Notes: generated from the sequence alone by a model not told the origin. A stretch of DNA of 64,000 nt from Paenibacillus solanacearum (GCF_910593845.1 NZ_CAJVAS010000028.1:21790-85789); one strand, 5' to 3'. Shown: positions 7,647 through 16,500, counted from the stretch's first letter. Numbers and translations are program-made.

Positions 7647-9190
7647 TGGCTGCGGTCCCTTTCTTTCTCCATTTGCTGCCTTCTCAGCGTTACGTCGTTC
7701 ATGAGTTGTTCTCCCGTTTTTCCCGCAATCTCAAGCGACGACTCGATAACGGCCGTTAGTCTCGGACTCCGCCCGGCATCCGGCAATAGGGCCAGCTTGG
7801 TGACGAGGATGCCATAGGGCTCCGCCCCGCGGTTCATGCACGGCTGGCAGTATGCTGCGGAGACGGGTGCGATCCTTGACGAATACACCCCTTCTGCGGC
7901 GTTCGTCCGGCATACATCGCACGTCAGCGGCGCCGGTTTGCGCCTTGACTCCAGATCCATGGCCGCTTCGATCTCCTTCAATATGCCGCCGATCGGCCCG
8001 CTCAGGACAAGATCAAATAGATCGTCATGCGGCGTCGGTTCATGATTGATGATGATTTTCCTTGCATGCTTTGCAAGGCACGGCAATTCGTTCATCGGGG
8101 ACACTTGAAGCGAGGTCCCGGCAACGATCAGCAGATCGGCGCTTTCCGCCAGCTCGCCCACATGCTCCCAATGCTTCACCGGATCGCCGAACAACACGAC
8201 ATCCGGAAGAAGAATCCCCTCACAGCGCTTTCCTTCGCGAAAGTGAAGCCCCGGCGCATCGGGCTGGTTCATGATATCGAGCGTATTCGCTTCTGCGCCG
8301 CATACCGAACAGCGGGAACGCAGCAGGGCGCCGTGCGGATGAATCACGGCCAAGCTGCCTGCTTTCTCGTGCAGATCGTCGACATTTTGGGTGATTATGG
8401 AGATTTGTTTGCCCATATTCTCCAATCGCGAAAAAAAGGTATGACCGGCATTCGGCTGAATGAAGCCTATAGCCCGGCTTAGCACTGCTCTTGAATGGTT
8501 TGGAATTATTTCTTCCATAGCATCCGTTAATAGTTGCGTGAAGCTCTTCCAAAATTGCTCGGGATTCGCATCGCGGTATGGCGCGCTCATTGTCACAAGG
8601 TACGACGGGTTCGCCGAAATCGCGCCCGCTCCCGAGCGGAAGTCCGGTACGCCGGATTCCGTGCTTATTCCCGCACCGGTGAGAACGACAATATGGGCGG
8701 CATTTCGAATCCAATCCTTCGCCGTCTTCCGCTTCTCCTTCTCCGGCGCCGAATGCATATGGTCGTAAAGATACCGCTCCTGCTGCTTCCATCTCCGTTT
8801 GCGCACCTCCAGATTCCACCGGATATCCGCGTCCACTGCCCGGTCGACGGCCTTCTTCAGCTGATCCGAGAATGGATACGGATGCTGCAGGTCGGCTGTA
8901 AACACGGAAAGATGCCACGACGCGTCGTTAAATCGCGGAAGCGGCGGGATCGGAAGGTCTTGACGGGGCTCCAGCCGCTTGCTGCTGCCGTCAGCGGATT
9001 GTTCGGCGACCGCGTTAGTCCCCCCCTCCGAACGGATCCGCTCCCACGCTTCATCGAACGTATAACCTGCGGTTTCTCCAGTTTTATGATCCTTTAAGAC
9101 AAAGCCCAGATAATCATGGCGATGCAATGTTTTTTTCCAAAACACCAGCGTATGCAGCACCTCGAATCGGCCGTTTGTTTTCAATTCCAT
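7643..9190 (-). CDS. Sir2-family NAD-dependent protein with N-terminal accessory domain and C-terminal zinc finger
   Basis: 515 aa. Residues ~1-120 are the domain shared with the 5646-6365 protein. Residues ~165-415 are a complete sirtuin: VVLTGAGISTESGVPDFRS, ITQNVDDLHEKAG, IHPHGALLRSRC with catalytic His, zinc Cys pairs CSVC...C, and AGTSLQVSPMNELP. It should bind NAD and act as a deacylase, ADP-ribosyltransferase or NADase. The C-terminus (~430-470) has CDVC...YCQPCMNRG, a second likely zinc site resembling a treble clef. This size and layout differ from housekeeping CobB-type sirtuins (~240 aa). A Shine-Dalgarno (GAGAGGGG) precedes the ATG; the gene is coupled to the WG-repeat gene. Sirtuins fused to extra domains often occur in phage defence, but no defence effector is evident beside it. 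Confidence 0.9.
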   Translation of the reverse strand: MELKTNGRFEVLHTLVFWKKTLHRHDYLGFVLKDHKTGETAGYTFDEAWERIRSEGGTNAVAEQSADGSSKRLEPRQDLPIPPLPRFNDASWHLSVFTADLQHPYPFSDQLKKAVDRAVDADIRWNLEVRKRRWKQQERYLYDHMHSAPEKEKRKTAKDWIRNAAHIVVLTGAGISTESGVPDFRSGAGAISANPSYLVTMSAPYRDANPEQFWKSFTQLLTDAMEEIIPNHSRAVLSRAIGFIQPNAGHTFFSRLENMGKQISIITQNVDDLHEKAGSLAVIHPHGALLRSRCSVCGAEANTLDIMNQPDAPGLHFREGKRCEGILLPDVVLFGDPVKHWEHVGELAESADLLIVAGTSLQVSPMNELPCLAKHARKIIINHEPTPHDDLFDLVLSGPIGGILKEIEAAMDLESRRKPAPLTCDVCRTNAAEGVYSSRIAPVSAAYCQPCMNRGAEPYGILVTKLALLPDAGRSPRLTAVIESSLEIAGKTGEQLMNDVTLRRQQMEKERDRSH

Positions 9191-9295
9191 CGAACCCCTC
9201 TCATATGATTTTATCGTAAAGCGTCAGGCTCCTCGGGTCCCTGCCACGTTGCAGTGTCGTAAGCTGCGCATTGATTCGGCCCTATCGTTCTAATA

Positions 9296-9490
9296 CTACA
9301 TCTTCTCCCAGAACGTACAGCAGGCGCTTGCGAACGTATCTGCTAGGCCATTGACGCCATCTACGTTGCATGCACCTTGTTCCGCTTGAACCTCAACCTC
9401 CTCCTTGTTGTACGGTACGAGCTTTCTTCTTCCGCCCCAATAAATGCACGTTGCACAGCATTCCATGCCGCGCCAGACCAAATATCCCAT
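9296..9490 (-). CDS. small cysteine-rich protein (64 aa)
   Basis: Short soluble protein with cysteines arranged as CCATC near the N-terminus, GAC in the middle and ACCTFWEKM at the end, plausible as a small metal-binding fold. It starts six bases after the ankyrin gene stop, with GAGGAG upstream, so it belongs to that operon. I do not recognise the family. Confidence 0.65.
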   Translation of the reverse strand: MGYLVWRGMECCATCIYWGGRRKLVPYNKEEVEVQAEQGACNVDGVNGLADTFASACCTFWEKM

Positions 9491-9496
9491 GCAGGC

Positions 9497-10489
9497 TCAT
9501 CTCCTCGTAAAATAAACGATTCGCTCGTCACCCTTTCGAGCTCCCAACGCTTGCAGCTTTCGTTTGATAGTGGTGTGGCCTTGCATCTCGGCGTAATCTA
9601 CGGCGGTCTTTCCCTCGGAATCCCGCGCAGATAGCGCTATTCCATTCGACAGCAATATATCGATGACCGCTTCATGACCGAATTCCGCCGCACACATTAG
9701 CGCCGTTTGCCCTTCCTTCGTTATAAAATGCGGATCGGCACCGTATAAGAGCAGCAGCGTTACGATCCTTGCATCCCCCTCGCAGCAAGCATACATCAGC
9801 GGCGTGCCACCGGATTTGGCGTCGGGCTCATTCGGATCCGCGCCGCGCGCTAACAGCAGCTGAATGGCGCCGTATCGCCGTCGTATGATATATGCTTTCA
9901 GCAGGCCGCAGGGGCGGCAGCCCCTATCGAGCAAATACTTCACGGTATCTACACTCGCTGTTTTAGCTGCATGCGCTAATGGAGTTCCCCGGAATTTGTC
10001 TTGATCTTCCAGGCCATTGCCTATGTCCGCAAAATATCGGACAAGGGCTAGCGCTCCTCTGGCTGCCGCCAGCATGAGCGGCGTCCGGCCTTGACGATCC
10101 CTCGCCTGAGGGTCCGCACCGCTTCGAATCAGCATATCGATCATTTCGATGCTGTTGCTTTGGATGGCGCTGAGCAGCGGCGTTTCTCCGCGTCCGTTCG
10201 GAAGCTCGGGATCGGCCCCTTGCCGCAGCATATATTGGGCGGCTTCGTACTTCCCTTGAGATGCAGCCAGCGTCAGCCAAGTTGCCCGATTGGGCAGCGG
10301 TTGGTTGAGATCGATAGGAAGCCGCCGAAGCAGCCGCACCATTTCGTCATCCGTCCAAGGTGCCATGCGCATGGCTTCCCATACCATCACCGTCAAATCC
10401 CCCGATGAATGCTCAAGCATCCTGGAGGCGAGCTCCACACGCCTTTCGCTCGCCGCCTTCATGAGAAGGCTGGGGAGCGCATCGTTCAA
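9497..10489 (-). CDS. ankyrin-repeat protein
   Basis: 330 aa with about six ankyrin repeats from residue ~70: GRGETPLLSAIQSNSIEMID, RQGRTPLMLAAARGALALV, GGTPLMYACCEGDARIVTLL, GQTALMCAAEFGHEAVIDIL and EGKTAVDYAEMQGHTTI. It is cytoplasmic, without signal peptide, and probably a protein-binding scaffold. The start is a TTG at 10487-10489 with a poor ribosome-binding site, so it could be a few codons off. A terminator lies just upstream, so the gene begins its own unit with the small Cys-rich gene. Ankyrin proteins commonly occur as immunity or accessory factors beside toxin loci. Confidence 0.9.
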   Translation of the reverse strand: MNDALPSLLMKAASERRVELASRMLEHSSGDLTVMVWEAMRMAPWTDDEMVRLLRRLPIDLNQPLPNRATWLTLAASQGKYEAAQYMLRQGADPELPNGRGETPLLSAIQSNSIEMIDMLIRSGADPQARDRQGRTPLMLAAARGALALVRYFADIGNGLEDQDKFRGTPLAHAAKTASVDTVKYLLDRGCRPCGLLKAYIIRRRYGAIQLLLARGADPNEPDAKSGGTPLMYACCEGDARIVTLLLLYGADPHFITKEGQTALMCAAEFGHEAVIDILLSNGIALSARDSEGKTAVDYAEMQGHTTIKRKLQALGARKGDERIVYFTRR

Positions 10490-10552
10490 TCCATTGTGAA
10501 CGGATATATCGATCTCTCCTTCTCTGTTCGTCTGTCATAGCAAATCGAGATA

Positions 10553-10575
10553 CAAAAAGCGCCGTTTCCGGCGCA
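10553..10575 (-). terminator. intrinsic terminator
   Basis: On the minus strand GCGCCG-GAAA-CGGCGC is followed by TTTTTG: a perfect six-pair GNRA hairpin plus T-run, 14 bases past the stop of the zinc-ribbon gene at 10589. It ends that three-gene unit. Confidence 0.85.
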
Positions 10576-10588
10576 TGCTTCACATTTG

Positions 10589-11065
10589 TTATTCAATCGC
10601 TTTTCTTCTGCTTGCGACCGGGCGAGAACACGCAGGACAATGAACATCGTTCACAGTTACGATCGTCACCTCATTCGCACACGCCCTGCATAAAGAAGGA
10701 TGGAGTTTCTCCTGCTCCGGTGTCTGGGCCGTCACAATGTGCAGATACCGTTCGACCTGCGCACATTCCCGGCAAACGCCCAGCTCCCAGCCCGAATACA
10801 CAAAAGGCTTGCTCGAAGCTTGCAGCCCCCTTCTCCCGTGAAGGAATGCGGGAACATACGGCTTGCTCCGGTCAGGGCGCTGCTTCTCCAACTGCAGCTG
10901 CGGGCTGTTTAAGAGCGCTTCCCACATCCGCCTTACTTCGGGATGCTGTTCAGACGCCAGCTCCCGCTCAAGGTCGGAGTAGGCGTCGCGTAGGAATGTG
11001 TCCCCACCCAACCAATAGCTGCGATGCCAACCGCATTCGCACGCAAGCTCATAGCGGGCGCTCAT
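10589..11065 (-). CDS. hypothetical zinc-ribbon protein
   Basis: 158 aa, soluble. Cysteine pairs occur as CECGWH at the N-terminus, CREC in the middle, and CRAC and CPAC near the C-terminus, so two zinc ribbons or one interleaved site are likely. The middle is a polar helical region. The ATG overlaps the stop of the upstream gene (ATGA), showing translational coupling. I do not recognise the family; the strongly basic/cysteine-rich tail (CPACSRPVASRRK) suggests binding of nucleic acid or protein. Confidence 0.8.
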   Translation of the reverse strand: MSARYELACECGWHRSYWLGGDTFLRDAYSDLERELASEQHPEVRRMWEALLNSPQLQLEKQRPDRSKPYVPAFLHGRRGLQASSKPFVYSGWELGVCRECAQVERYLHIVTAQTPEQEKLHPSLCRACANEVTIVTVNDVHCPACSRPVASRRKAIE

Positions 11066-11436
11066 TTCGGTTTTTCACCGGCTTCCGCAATCGTTCTGCC
11101 GTCCGGGAATGTCCAGAGCAAAAAACCGCTAGGCTTCCCAGGACCGTCTTTCCCCAGTATGGCCGCTGCCGTCCCGCTCGGACTTCCGCACACCGGCTTC
11201 AGAACCAGGTAACCGTTGGCCTTCTTTTCAAGGTATCCTTCGCGCGTCAGCACATCCAGATTATCCGGGATCCATCCGCCCGCATGCTTGTCCGTAAACA
11301 TCGAACCGGGCAGCACAATCAGCATCTGCCTCCGCTTGGCCAACTTGTCATAATACCCCTTCGCGGTCTGGTTAAGGTATACATTGGCCTCTACTTTCCC
11401 GACAGCCGCCGGACGAATCGTCAATTGTTTTGTCAT
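11062..11436 (-). CDS. hypothetical protein (124 aa)
   Basis: Soluble 124-aa protein with no recognised domain. The middle region DNLDVLTREGYLEKKANGYL may form a small winged-helix-like or beta element. It is coupled to the following zinc-ribbon gene by a four-base overlap. GGGG lies upstream of the ATG at suitable distance. The two probably act together. Confidence 0.7.
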   Translation of the reverse strand: MTKQLTIRPAAVGKVEANVYLNQTAKGYYDKLAKRRQMLIVLPGSMFTDKHAGGWIPDNLDVLTREGYLEKKANGYLVLKPVCGSPSGTAAAILGKDGPGKPSGFLLWTFPDGRTIAEAGEKPK

Positions 11437-11493
11437 CTATGTTTCCCCGCTTTCCATTGGTGTGAAGAGAAGAAGAGCGATGGGAAGACCGCT

Positions 11494-11835
11494 CTATGAA
11501 GCTTTGAGCGAGCAAAACGCTCTGAACCGCATTTCGATTTCACGAATCAGCATTTCATTCGTTGCCCTATTAACTTTCGAATATGCTATAATCACGTCAT
11601 AAACGGATTGAAGCAGCCTTTGATTGAACGGTTTCTCTCCGAGCTCGGATAAAAATTCCCCTTGCAGCTTTCGAGATAAATGGCGGAGCATTTGATTTTG
11701 ATAGTAGAGCCGGTCTTTACGGAATCCAATGAGTCTGTTCAAACTCTCCATCTTCCCTTTCCGAACCATCCCAACAATCTCAACCAAATTTTTATCCAAT
11801 CCACATAACCCCTTCCACGTCGTTTGTTTACTCAC
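11494..11835 (-). CDS. hypothetical helical protein (113 aa)
   Basis: All-helical, Arg/Lys/Leu-rich protein (MESLNRLIGFRKDRLYYQNQ, LREIEMRFRAF-type heptads at the end). No recognised domain. The GTG start at 11835 lies five bases after a TATAAT-like sequence and has no ribosome-binding site, so translation may instead begin at one of the internal ATGs (e.g. MESLNRL, codon 27). It precedes the 11062-11436 gene by 57 bases. Confidence 0.6.
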   Translation of the reverse strand: MSKQTTWKGLCGLDKNLVEIVGMVRKGKMESLNRLIGFRKDRLYYQNQMLRHLSRKLQGEFLSELGEKPFNQRLLQSVYDVIIAYSKVNRATNEMLIREIEMRFRAFCSLKAS

Positions 11836-11878
11836 TCATTATAGAAGGGGGGTGCCGCACCATATGCGGCTGCAATAA

Positions 11879-12823
11879 TTATTTTTCATATAAATGATTC
11901 ATTTGCCGAAGCTTCTCTCTCATGATCGTCCGAAGCTCCTCCGGGGCGAGAACCTCGACCCATTCCTGCTGTGAGAAGATCCAAAATAAAATGCCTTCAT
12001 AGCCCAAAACGGTCACCTCGACCGTGAGCGAAGCGCCGTCCTCGGACCGGCTAACAACCCGCAGCTCCGGACACTCTCGGCGTAAATATTCCTCCACGTT
12101 AGAGGGAATGCGAAGCCGGACCTTCTTCTCCTCCCCGCTGAACATGTTAAACGACCGATTGTGGTATTCCCCGACCCGGAAAAAATCCGCTCCTTGCTCG
12201 ACATAAAACTTCGTTTCGGTCTTCCGCAGGTCCGTCATCCGATCGACCCGGTAGTGCCGCAACATATGATCCTCCCGCTTGCCTAACAAGAAAAAGCTGC
12301 CTTTATGGTAGGTGATCGTGACCGGGGAAAGCTCTCTTAATACAAGCTGCCGCCTGTTCGCCGGGTGCGGATACCGAAACGTCACCTTCGTTTGCTCCAT
12401 AATGCTTTCGAATAAGATCTGAATGCTCTTCAGTAGAGGGACGGTCGTTACTTCTTCATAGTAATAATTAAAGCTGTTAAAGAACCTTCGTAATTTCGAC
12501 TGTTCTTCCGCAGAAAATCTTCGAATAAGACGGTCGACCGTCCCGGTGCACTCGTCGCGGTTCAAGCTTCGGCTGTTGTACAGCATCAGGATAATGAAGA
12601 AGACTTCGCCTACGGTAAGCAGGCTTTCTTTGTCCGTCAGCACATACGACTTCCGTACGGAATCGTATTCGACCGACACGCCAAACACGTCGCGGATATA
12701 CCGGATATCCCGCTGAATCGTATCTTTGCTGCAATTGTATTCATGACACAGCTGTTCCACGCTTAAAAAGATTCCCGAAGACAACTGCTTCCATATGCTT
12801 AATACACGAGTGATTGAGTTCAT
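11879..12823 (-). CDS. WYL-domain transcriptional regulator
   Basis: 314 aa. The N-terminus has an HTH of the DeoR/HTH_11 type (residues ~5-60: LSVEQLCHEYNCSKDTIQRD followed by IRYIRDVFG). Residues ~135-230 form a WYL-like domain (VTFRYPHPANRRQLVLRELS, YHKGSFFLLGKREDHMLRHY), with a C-terminal extension (WCX-like) ending at residue ~310. WYL regulators sense ligands, often nucleotides or nucleic acid, and are enriched next to phage-defence loci. It could control the minus-strand accessory cluster that follows; that is inference from position. Confidence 0.9.
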   Translation of the reverse strand: MNSITRVLSIWKQLSSGIFLSVEQLCHEYNCSKDTIQRDIRYIRDVFGVSVEYDSVRKSYVLTDKESLLTVGEVFFIILMLYNSRSLNRDECTGTVDRLIRRFSAEEQSKLRRFFNSFNYYYEEVTTVPLLKSIQILFESIMEQTKVTFRYPHPANRRQLVLRELSPVTITYHKGSFFLLGKREDHMLRHYRVDRMTDLRKTETKFYVEQGADFFRVGEYHNRSFNMFSGEEKKVRLRIPSNVEEYLRRECPELRVVSRSEDGASLTVEVTVLGYEGILFWIFSQQEWVEVLAPEELRTIMREKLRQMNHLYEK

Positions 12824-12861
12824 CTAGGATAGGCCCCTTCGTTGCTCCACTGCAGTTACAT

Positions 12862-12899
12862 AAAAAAGATAAAGCCTCGGACTGTATCCGGCTTTATCT
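12862..12899 (-). terminator. intrinsic terminator
   Basis: Minus strand: GATAAAGCC, a 13-base loop, GGCTTTATC, then TTTTTTA. It lies just past the stop of the gene at 12909 and ends its transcript. Confidence 0.9.
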
Positions 12900-12908
12900 G
12901 CATCGTCA

Positions 12909-13754
12909 TCAGGAACGATTCTCGTTCATCAGATTTTCCCTAATATACGCCGTCAGGTCGCGTACTCCTGCGTACCCCATATGCTCATAACCGAAAAAGG
13001 GACTTAAGATAATTTTCGTCCCCAAACCGACCTTCTGTTTTGAAACGAATATCTTTTTGCCGCTGGGCGACAATACGATCTCATCGAACTCCCGGATTCC
13101 CCATATATGCTCGGCAAGTCGTTTCTTAGCCGGGATATCGCCGACACAGAGCACCAAAGGCACGGGGTAAATATGAAACAAATCGTTAAAAATTTTAATT
13201 CGTTTCTCTCTCCAGCTTATGTAAGGATTATCAGACCCGTTGTCGGAGAAGTTGAATGCTTTTAAATAAAGATTTTGTTCCACATTCTCATAAGGTAAAG
13301 GGGATCTTTCATTATTTCGCGGTAGCGGTCTCCAGTCCAAAAGAGCCGTCCGGATACCCGGGCGATTCGAATACAGGCCACCTTCGCTTAGGAACCGCCT
13401 AACATGATTGATTACGGAACGATCTCCGCGTTGAAACCACTTTTGCGGCGACGAATCCTTGTCTTCCAATGCCAAAACCATTCGGGAACATAATCTAAGA
13501 AAAGGACTGACGGGCACCCTCTCGATGCTTCCGGGCTCCCACTCTCCCACCTTCCAATATCCATTCGCCCCATCCCCATTGACCCAACACTCCGGTTTGG
13601 CCTTAAACGGTCCGCAAATGTCCATAATATTCGCTTCGACAGACCTGTCGCCAAGTCCACCCTCATTCGCAAGAAAAATGATGTCCGGTCTTGAAAAATC
13701 ACCATAACCTACATAAGAGAGCAATGAATCGATCTGTTCTTCACTTAAGTACAT
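12909..13754 (-). CDS. hypothetical protein (281 aa), possibly UDG-like fold
   Basis: Soluble 281-aa protein of unknown function. Visible elements: IIFLANEGGLGDRSVEANI near residue 30, a Trp/Gly-rich stretch, and at the end LSPFFGYEHMGYAGVRDL. The hydrophobic strand followed by a polar Gly loop, and a C-terminal strand plus His, resemble the layout of uracil-DNA-glycosylase-like proteins. I could not confirm catalytic residues, so this is only a suggestion. GGAGTGAG precedes the ATG at 13752-13754. The gene is monocistronic, with its own terminator. Confidence 0.75.
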   Translation of the reverse strand: MYLSEEQIDSLLSYVGYGDFSRPDIIFLANEGGLGDRSVEANIMDICGPFKAKPECWVNGDGANGYWKVGEWEPGSIERVPVSPFLRLCSRMVLALEDKDSSPQKWFQRGDRSVINHVRRFLSEGGLYSNRPGIRTALLDWRPLPRNNERSPLPYENVEQNLYLKAFNFSDNGSDNPYISWREKRIKIFNDLFHIYPVPLVLCVGDIPAKKRLAEHIWGIREFDEIVLSPSGKKIFVSKQKVGLGTKIILSPFFGYEHMGYAGVRDLTAYIRENLMNENRS

Positions 13755-13967
13755 AAGAAGCTCACTCCAGTGCTGTGGTTATTTGCAATCAAATCTTAAT
13801 CCCCTAGACATGTAATTAGGGAGCGGTAACGATGGTGCTGCAGCCCGGTGATCATAATGAGTGCTTTAGACCCACAGATTACACCTATATTTACAGTTCA
13901 TTGGACCCATTCCATGCCGACTGTAATCGAATAATACGACAGAAACCGGGAATTGTCGATAATAAAA

Positions 13968-14000
13968 GTCAGTTTCGTTGGGGAAACTGACCTCTTTTTT
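13968..14000 (+). terminator. orphan intrinsic terminator on the plus strand
   Basis: GTCAGTTTC-gttggg-GAAACTGAC followed by ctcttttttt. No recognised plus-strand gene precedes it; only a 52-codon frame (13832-13990) with GGGAG before its ATG runs into the hairpin. It may end a small RNA or belong to a lost gene. Confidence 0.6.
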
Positions 14001-14030
14001 AAAAAAGAAATGACTCGGTATGATTCCATT

Positions 14031-14342
14031 TGTCCTCATTCAAATAAGTTTGCCGCTGAAACCGGAGATCTACAGGATAAAATCCAGAAAAATTACCAGA
14101 AAACAGTACAAAAAATGCAAAGTAAGTTTGATGTAAAGGGCAGGGAAAAATACAGGGGAAGACCAAGGTTGGGAGGGAAATTCATTGAGTTAAACCGATT
14201 GGAAAGAGCGTTCAAACAGCTTGAGAAGAGTGATTGGGGATCGGATTGGTAAATGCCTGATTCCGGCCGGCTCAGCGGCAAACATATTTTGCTTAGTGCC
14301 AGACTTTAAGTGTTCAGTGGCAGACTATTTTTGCTGTCTACA
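14031..14342 (+). mobile_element. short IS21-type (MITE-like) element, copy 1
   Basis: A ~312-bp element related to the one at 55864-56246. The right end, read inward, starts TGTAGACAGCAAAAATAGTC and contains three tandem degenerate repeats of the type GTyTGsCrCTrA. The left end carries AAATAAGTTTGCCGCTGAAA. Both ends are inverted relative to each other. Multiple terminal repeats beginning TGT are typical of IS21-family ends; that assignment is inference. There is no transposase inside, so the element is a non-autonomous or internally deleted derivative. Confidence 0.65.
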
Positions 14343-14511
14343 ACTACTTCCTTACGAGCGACACACAGCATTCCACATGCACCGTATGCGGGTCAAAAAG
14401 CGAGAATAATAGAGGCTGTTATAGTCGGCTGGAGCCTTGATTTTACTGGATTTTTGTCGTTCGCATTACGTTCGCTTATTCTCATTTTGGGAGGCCTTGG
14501 ACTGGTTTTTT

Positions 14512-15261
14512 CACCAAGTTTCCACCAACGCACAAAGCTTTGAACCAAGAAATCCCGGTAATGCTGATAATCTCAGGTTCACTAATGCCATGATTTCCTC
14601 CGCCTTCTTCGTGGAGCAGGTATTATGGCTTGCCTTCCGCAACACTTTTGCCAATTCCTCCGCTGTCATATCTTCGAGCAGTTGCGGCGAAGGGGAGGTA
14701 TGCCAAAAGACGAGCGCACATTTGCCATCAATATCGCTGAAAAACTTCTTGTAGCTCGGATAGTGGTTGGCTGAGCCGGGCATGAAGCTGATTTTTCAAC
14801 GAGATTTGCGACTTAATCAAACCTGTTCTTCGGGATACGAACTGACCAATTGTCCAATATACATCTTGAACATTGGCATCCGGCAGGATGTCTAGCTTGT
14901 TCAGAAGGATTTTTGCCAAACATTCGGCATCCCAACTATCGCTTTTCTGCGTGGTCGGGTAGCTTTTTCGTTCGGCAAAGGACAGTGCTGTATTGACTTC
15001 TTTCACCTCTGCTTTTCTTCAAGCAGATAAACGGCAAGAGACCTCCCGTACCCACCGACAACTTCAAGACCAAAAAAGAGGGGTTACGCCTCTTTTAGCA
15101 AAGCTCTTTACTTGCTGAAGAAAGTCGGGGAACGCATTGGGTATGTTGTCGAATTGAATCTCTCCAAGCTTTTCATTTCAGCAGTTGATAATGACGGCGG
15201 TATGAGTATGCTTATGCAAATCCACGCCAACATAAATGTGCTTTTCCTTGTAATGTCGCAT
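14512..15261 (-). pseudogene. IS110-family transposase, disrupted
   Basis: Minus-strand translation begins MRHYKEKHIYVGVDLHKHTH at 15261, the RuvC-like DEDD start of IS110 transposases. It then meets an in-frame TGA (INC*NEK) and frameshifts. Pieces in other frames continue the family sequence: DSWDAECLAKILLNKLDILP, QISLKNQLHARLS, then YPSYKKFFSDIDGKCALVFW and EELAKVLRKASHNTCSTKKA. The C-terminal Tnp_20 part ends near 14530. Inactive. Confidence 0.85.
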
Positions 15262-15420
15262 TGAATCCCTCCATGTCAATTGAGATGGAAAGAATGTCGG
15301 CAACCTCAGCTCGAGCGTTAGTCATAAGACCCGCATTGAGACGCCAGCCAATCCATTCTTTCGGTTCAATTGACATATAGAATAGTCCGCTCATTTTTTA
15401 AGCAGACAATAAATCTTTTT

Positions 15421-16200
15421 TTAGATGATGGCTTGATGTTGACCAACCGCTTCAATATTGCCGAATGAATATGTCCCCCGGTATATGGGTTCATGATCAA
15501 AAATCCGTTTGATCTGCACTTTGGTGAAGCTTTTGCCTTGGTCAGTTGTGTAACCTTCCTTGTTCAGCTGGTCTGCGTAATGAGCCAATATCCAATGAGG
15601 ATTCTGTTGCTTCAGTTCAAACAACCTTCTAACAATCTCGGCTTTTCGATCATCGACAATCAGCAGCTTATTGCCCTTGATCACTTTGTATCCGAAGGGG
15701 ATTCCTCCACCCGCGTAGCCGCCTTGTTCCGCCTTTTTTCTTCTTCCTCTGCCAAGCTTCAAAGCGATCTCAAGCTGTTGATACTGATCAAGCAGTTCCA
15801 GCATACCGTTGACCAAGAAATCGTTTGGGTCATACGCATAAATGCTGTAATTCGGTTGCTCTATCGCCTTTACATCCACTTGATGCCGCTTTAGTTCCCG
15901 CTGAATCAAGACTTTCGCCATGTCTGAACGCCAAAGACGCGAAGTATTCAAGACGATTACTCCATGAATATTCAACTGGCTGATATCAGCAAGCATGTTC
16001 TGCAAACCATCTCGTTCAACGGTCAATCCTTCCTCATCGACTTTCACTCCGCTTATTCCCCGATCTTAGTAAATTCGGAGCAGATTCCAGTTGTTTTCCT
16101 GGCAATATCGGTTTATTTCATCAACCTGATATTGCAGACTGTAGCCATCTTTGACTTGTCCTTGAGTTGAAACCCGGACATAACTAACGACATTTAGCAT
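15421..16200 (-). pseudogene. serine site-specific recombinase with one nonsense codon
   Basis: From the ATG at 16198-16200 (preceded by GGGGGGAGG) the frame reads MLNVVSYVRVSTQGQVKDGY, with the resolvase catalytic Ser in YVRVSTQGQ, and continues to ENNWNLLRIY. A TAA follows, then DRGISG and the rest of the resolvase domain (VIVLNTSRLWRSD) in the same frame. The recombinase domain (GGGIPFGYKV...IKRIFDHEPIYRGTYS) is intact. With the stop read through it would be about 259 aa, lacking the long C-terminal zinc ribbon of large serine recombinases. A single base change inactivates it; it may still produce a C-terminal fragment from the GTG/ATG near 16047. Confidence 0.85.
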
Positions 16201-16316
16201 CGATTTCCTCCCCCCGGTTACAGCATTTCAAGTTGCTGTAACCCTTGCTATTCAGCATGTCGTCTGCTTCTGTGAGATTGTATGAGAATGGCCGCTTGCT
16301 GACAAGAGGGTTCCAA

Positions 16317-16500
16317 ATTATTTGCATGAGGGTGGTTTTCATACCCAATCTATTTGCATGAGCTACTGAATTTGAAATAAGCATTTGTACATGAGGTATC
16401 TGAATTCGTAACCAAATAACTTGCATGAGCTGCCTGTATTCAAAAACGATCTATTTGTTAACTTGCTGATTTAATATGCATTTTTAGCGCATGAGATTCG
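16317..16500. repeat. degenerate direct repeat with ~33-bp period
   Basis: The motif (A/T)TTGCATGAG recurs with CATGAG starting at 16325, 16357, 16390, 16424 and 16490, spaced 32, 33, 34 and 66 bases. The unit expected at ~16457 has decayed (ATTTGTTAACTTG at 16454). Units extend as ATTTGCATGAGsTrnCTGnATTyr. The array lies between the recombinase pseudogene and the toxin-immunity terminator. It could be an IS end with multiple transposase sites, or recombinase or iteron sites. Confidence 0.6.

Noticed and set aside
6876..7817. 313-codon plus-strand frame opposite the WG-repeat and Sir2 genes
   Set aside because: It spans the junction of two well-supported minus-strand genes and has no recognisable sequence.
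7643..9190. Known Sir2-HerA type defence pair
   Set aside because: The Sir2 gene and the HerA-like gene are about 35 kb apart in unrelated operons, and the Sir2 protein has a different architecture.
13832..13990. 52-codon plus-strand frame with a GGGAG Shine-Dalgarno
   Set aside because: It runs into a terminator stem and has no recognised sequence. Noted with the orphan terminator but not supported as a gene.
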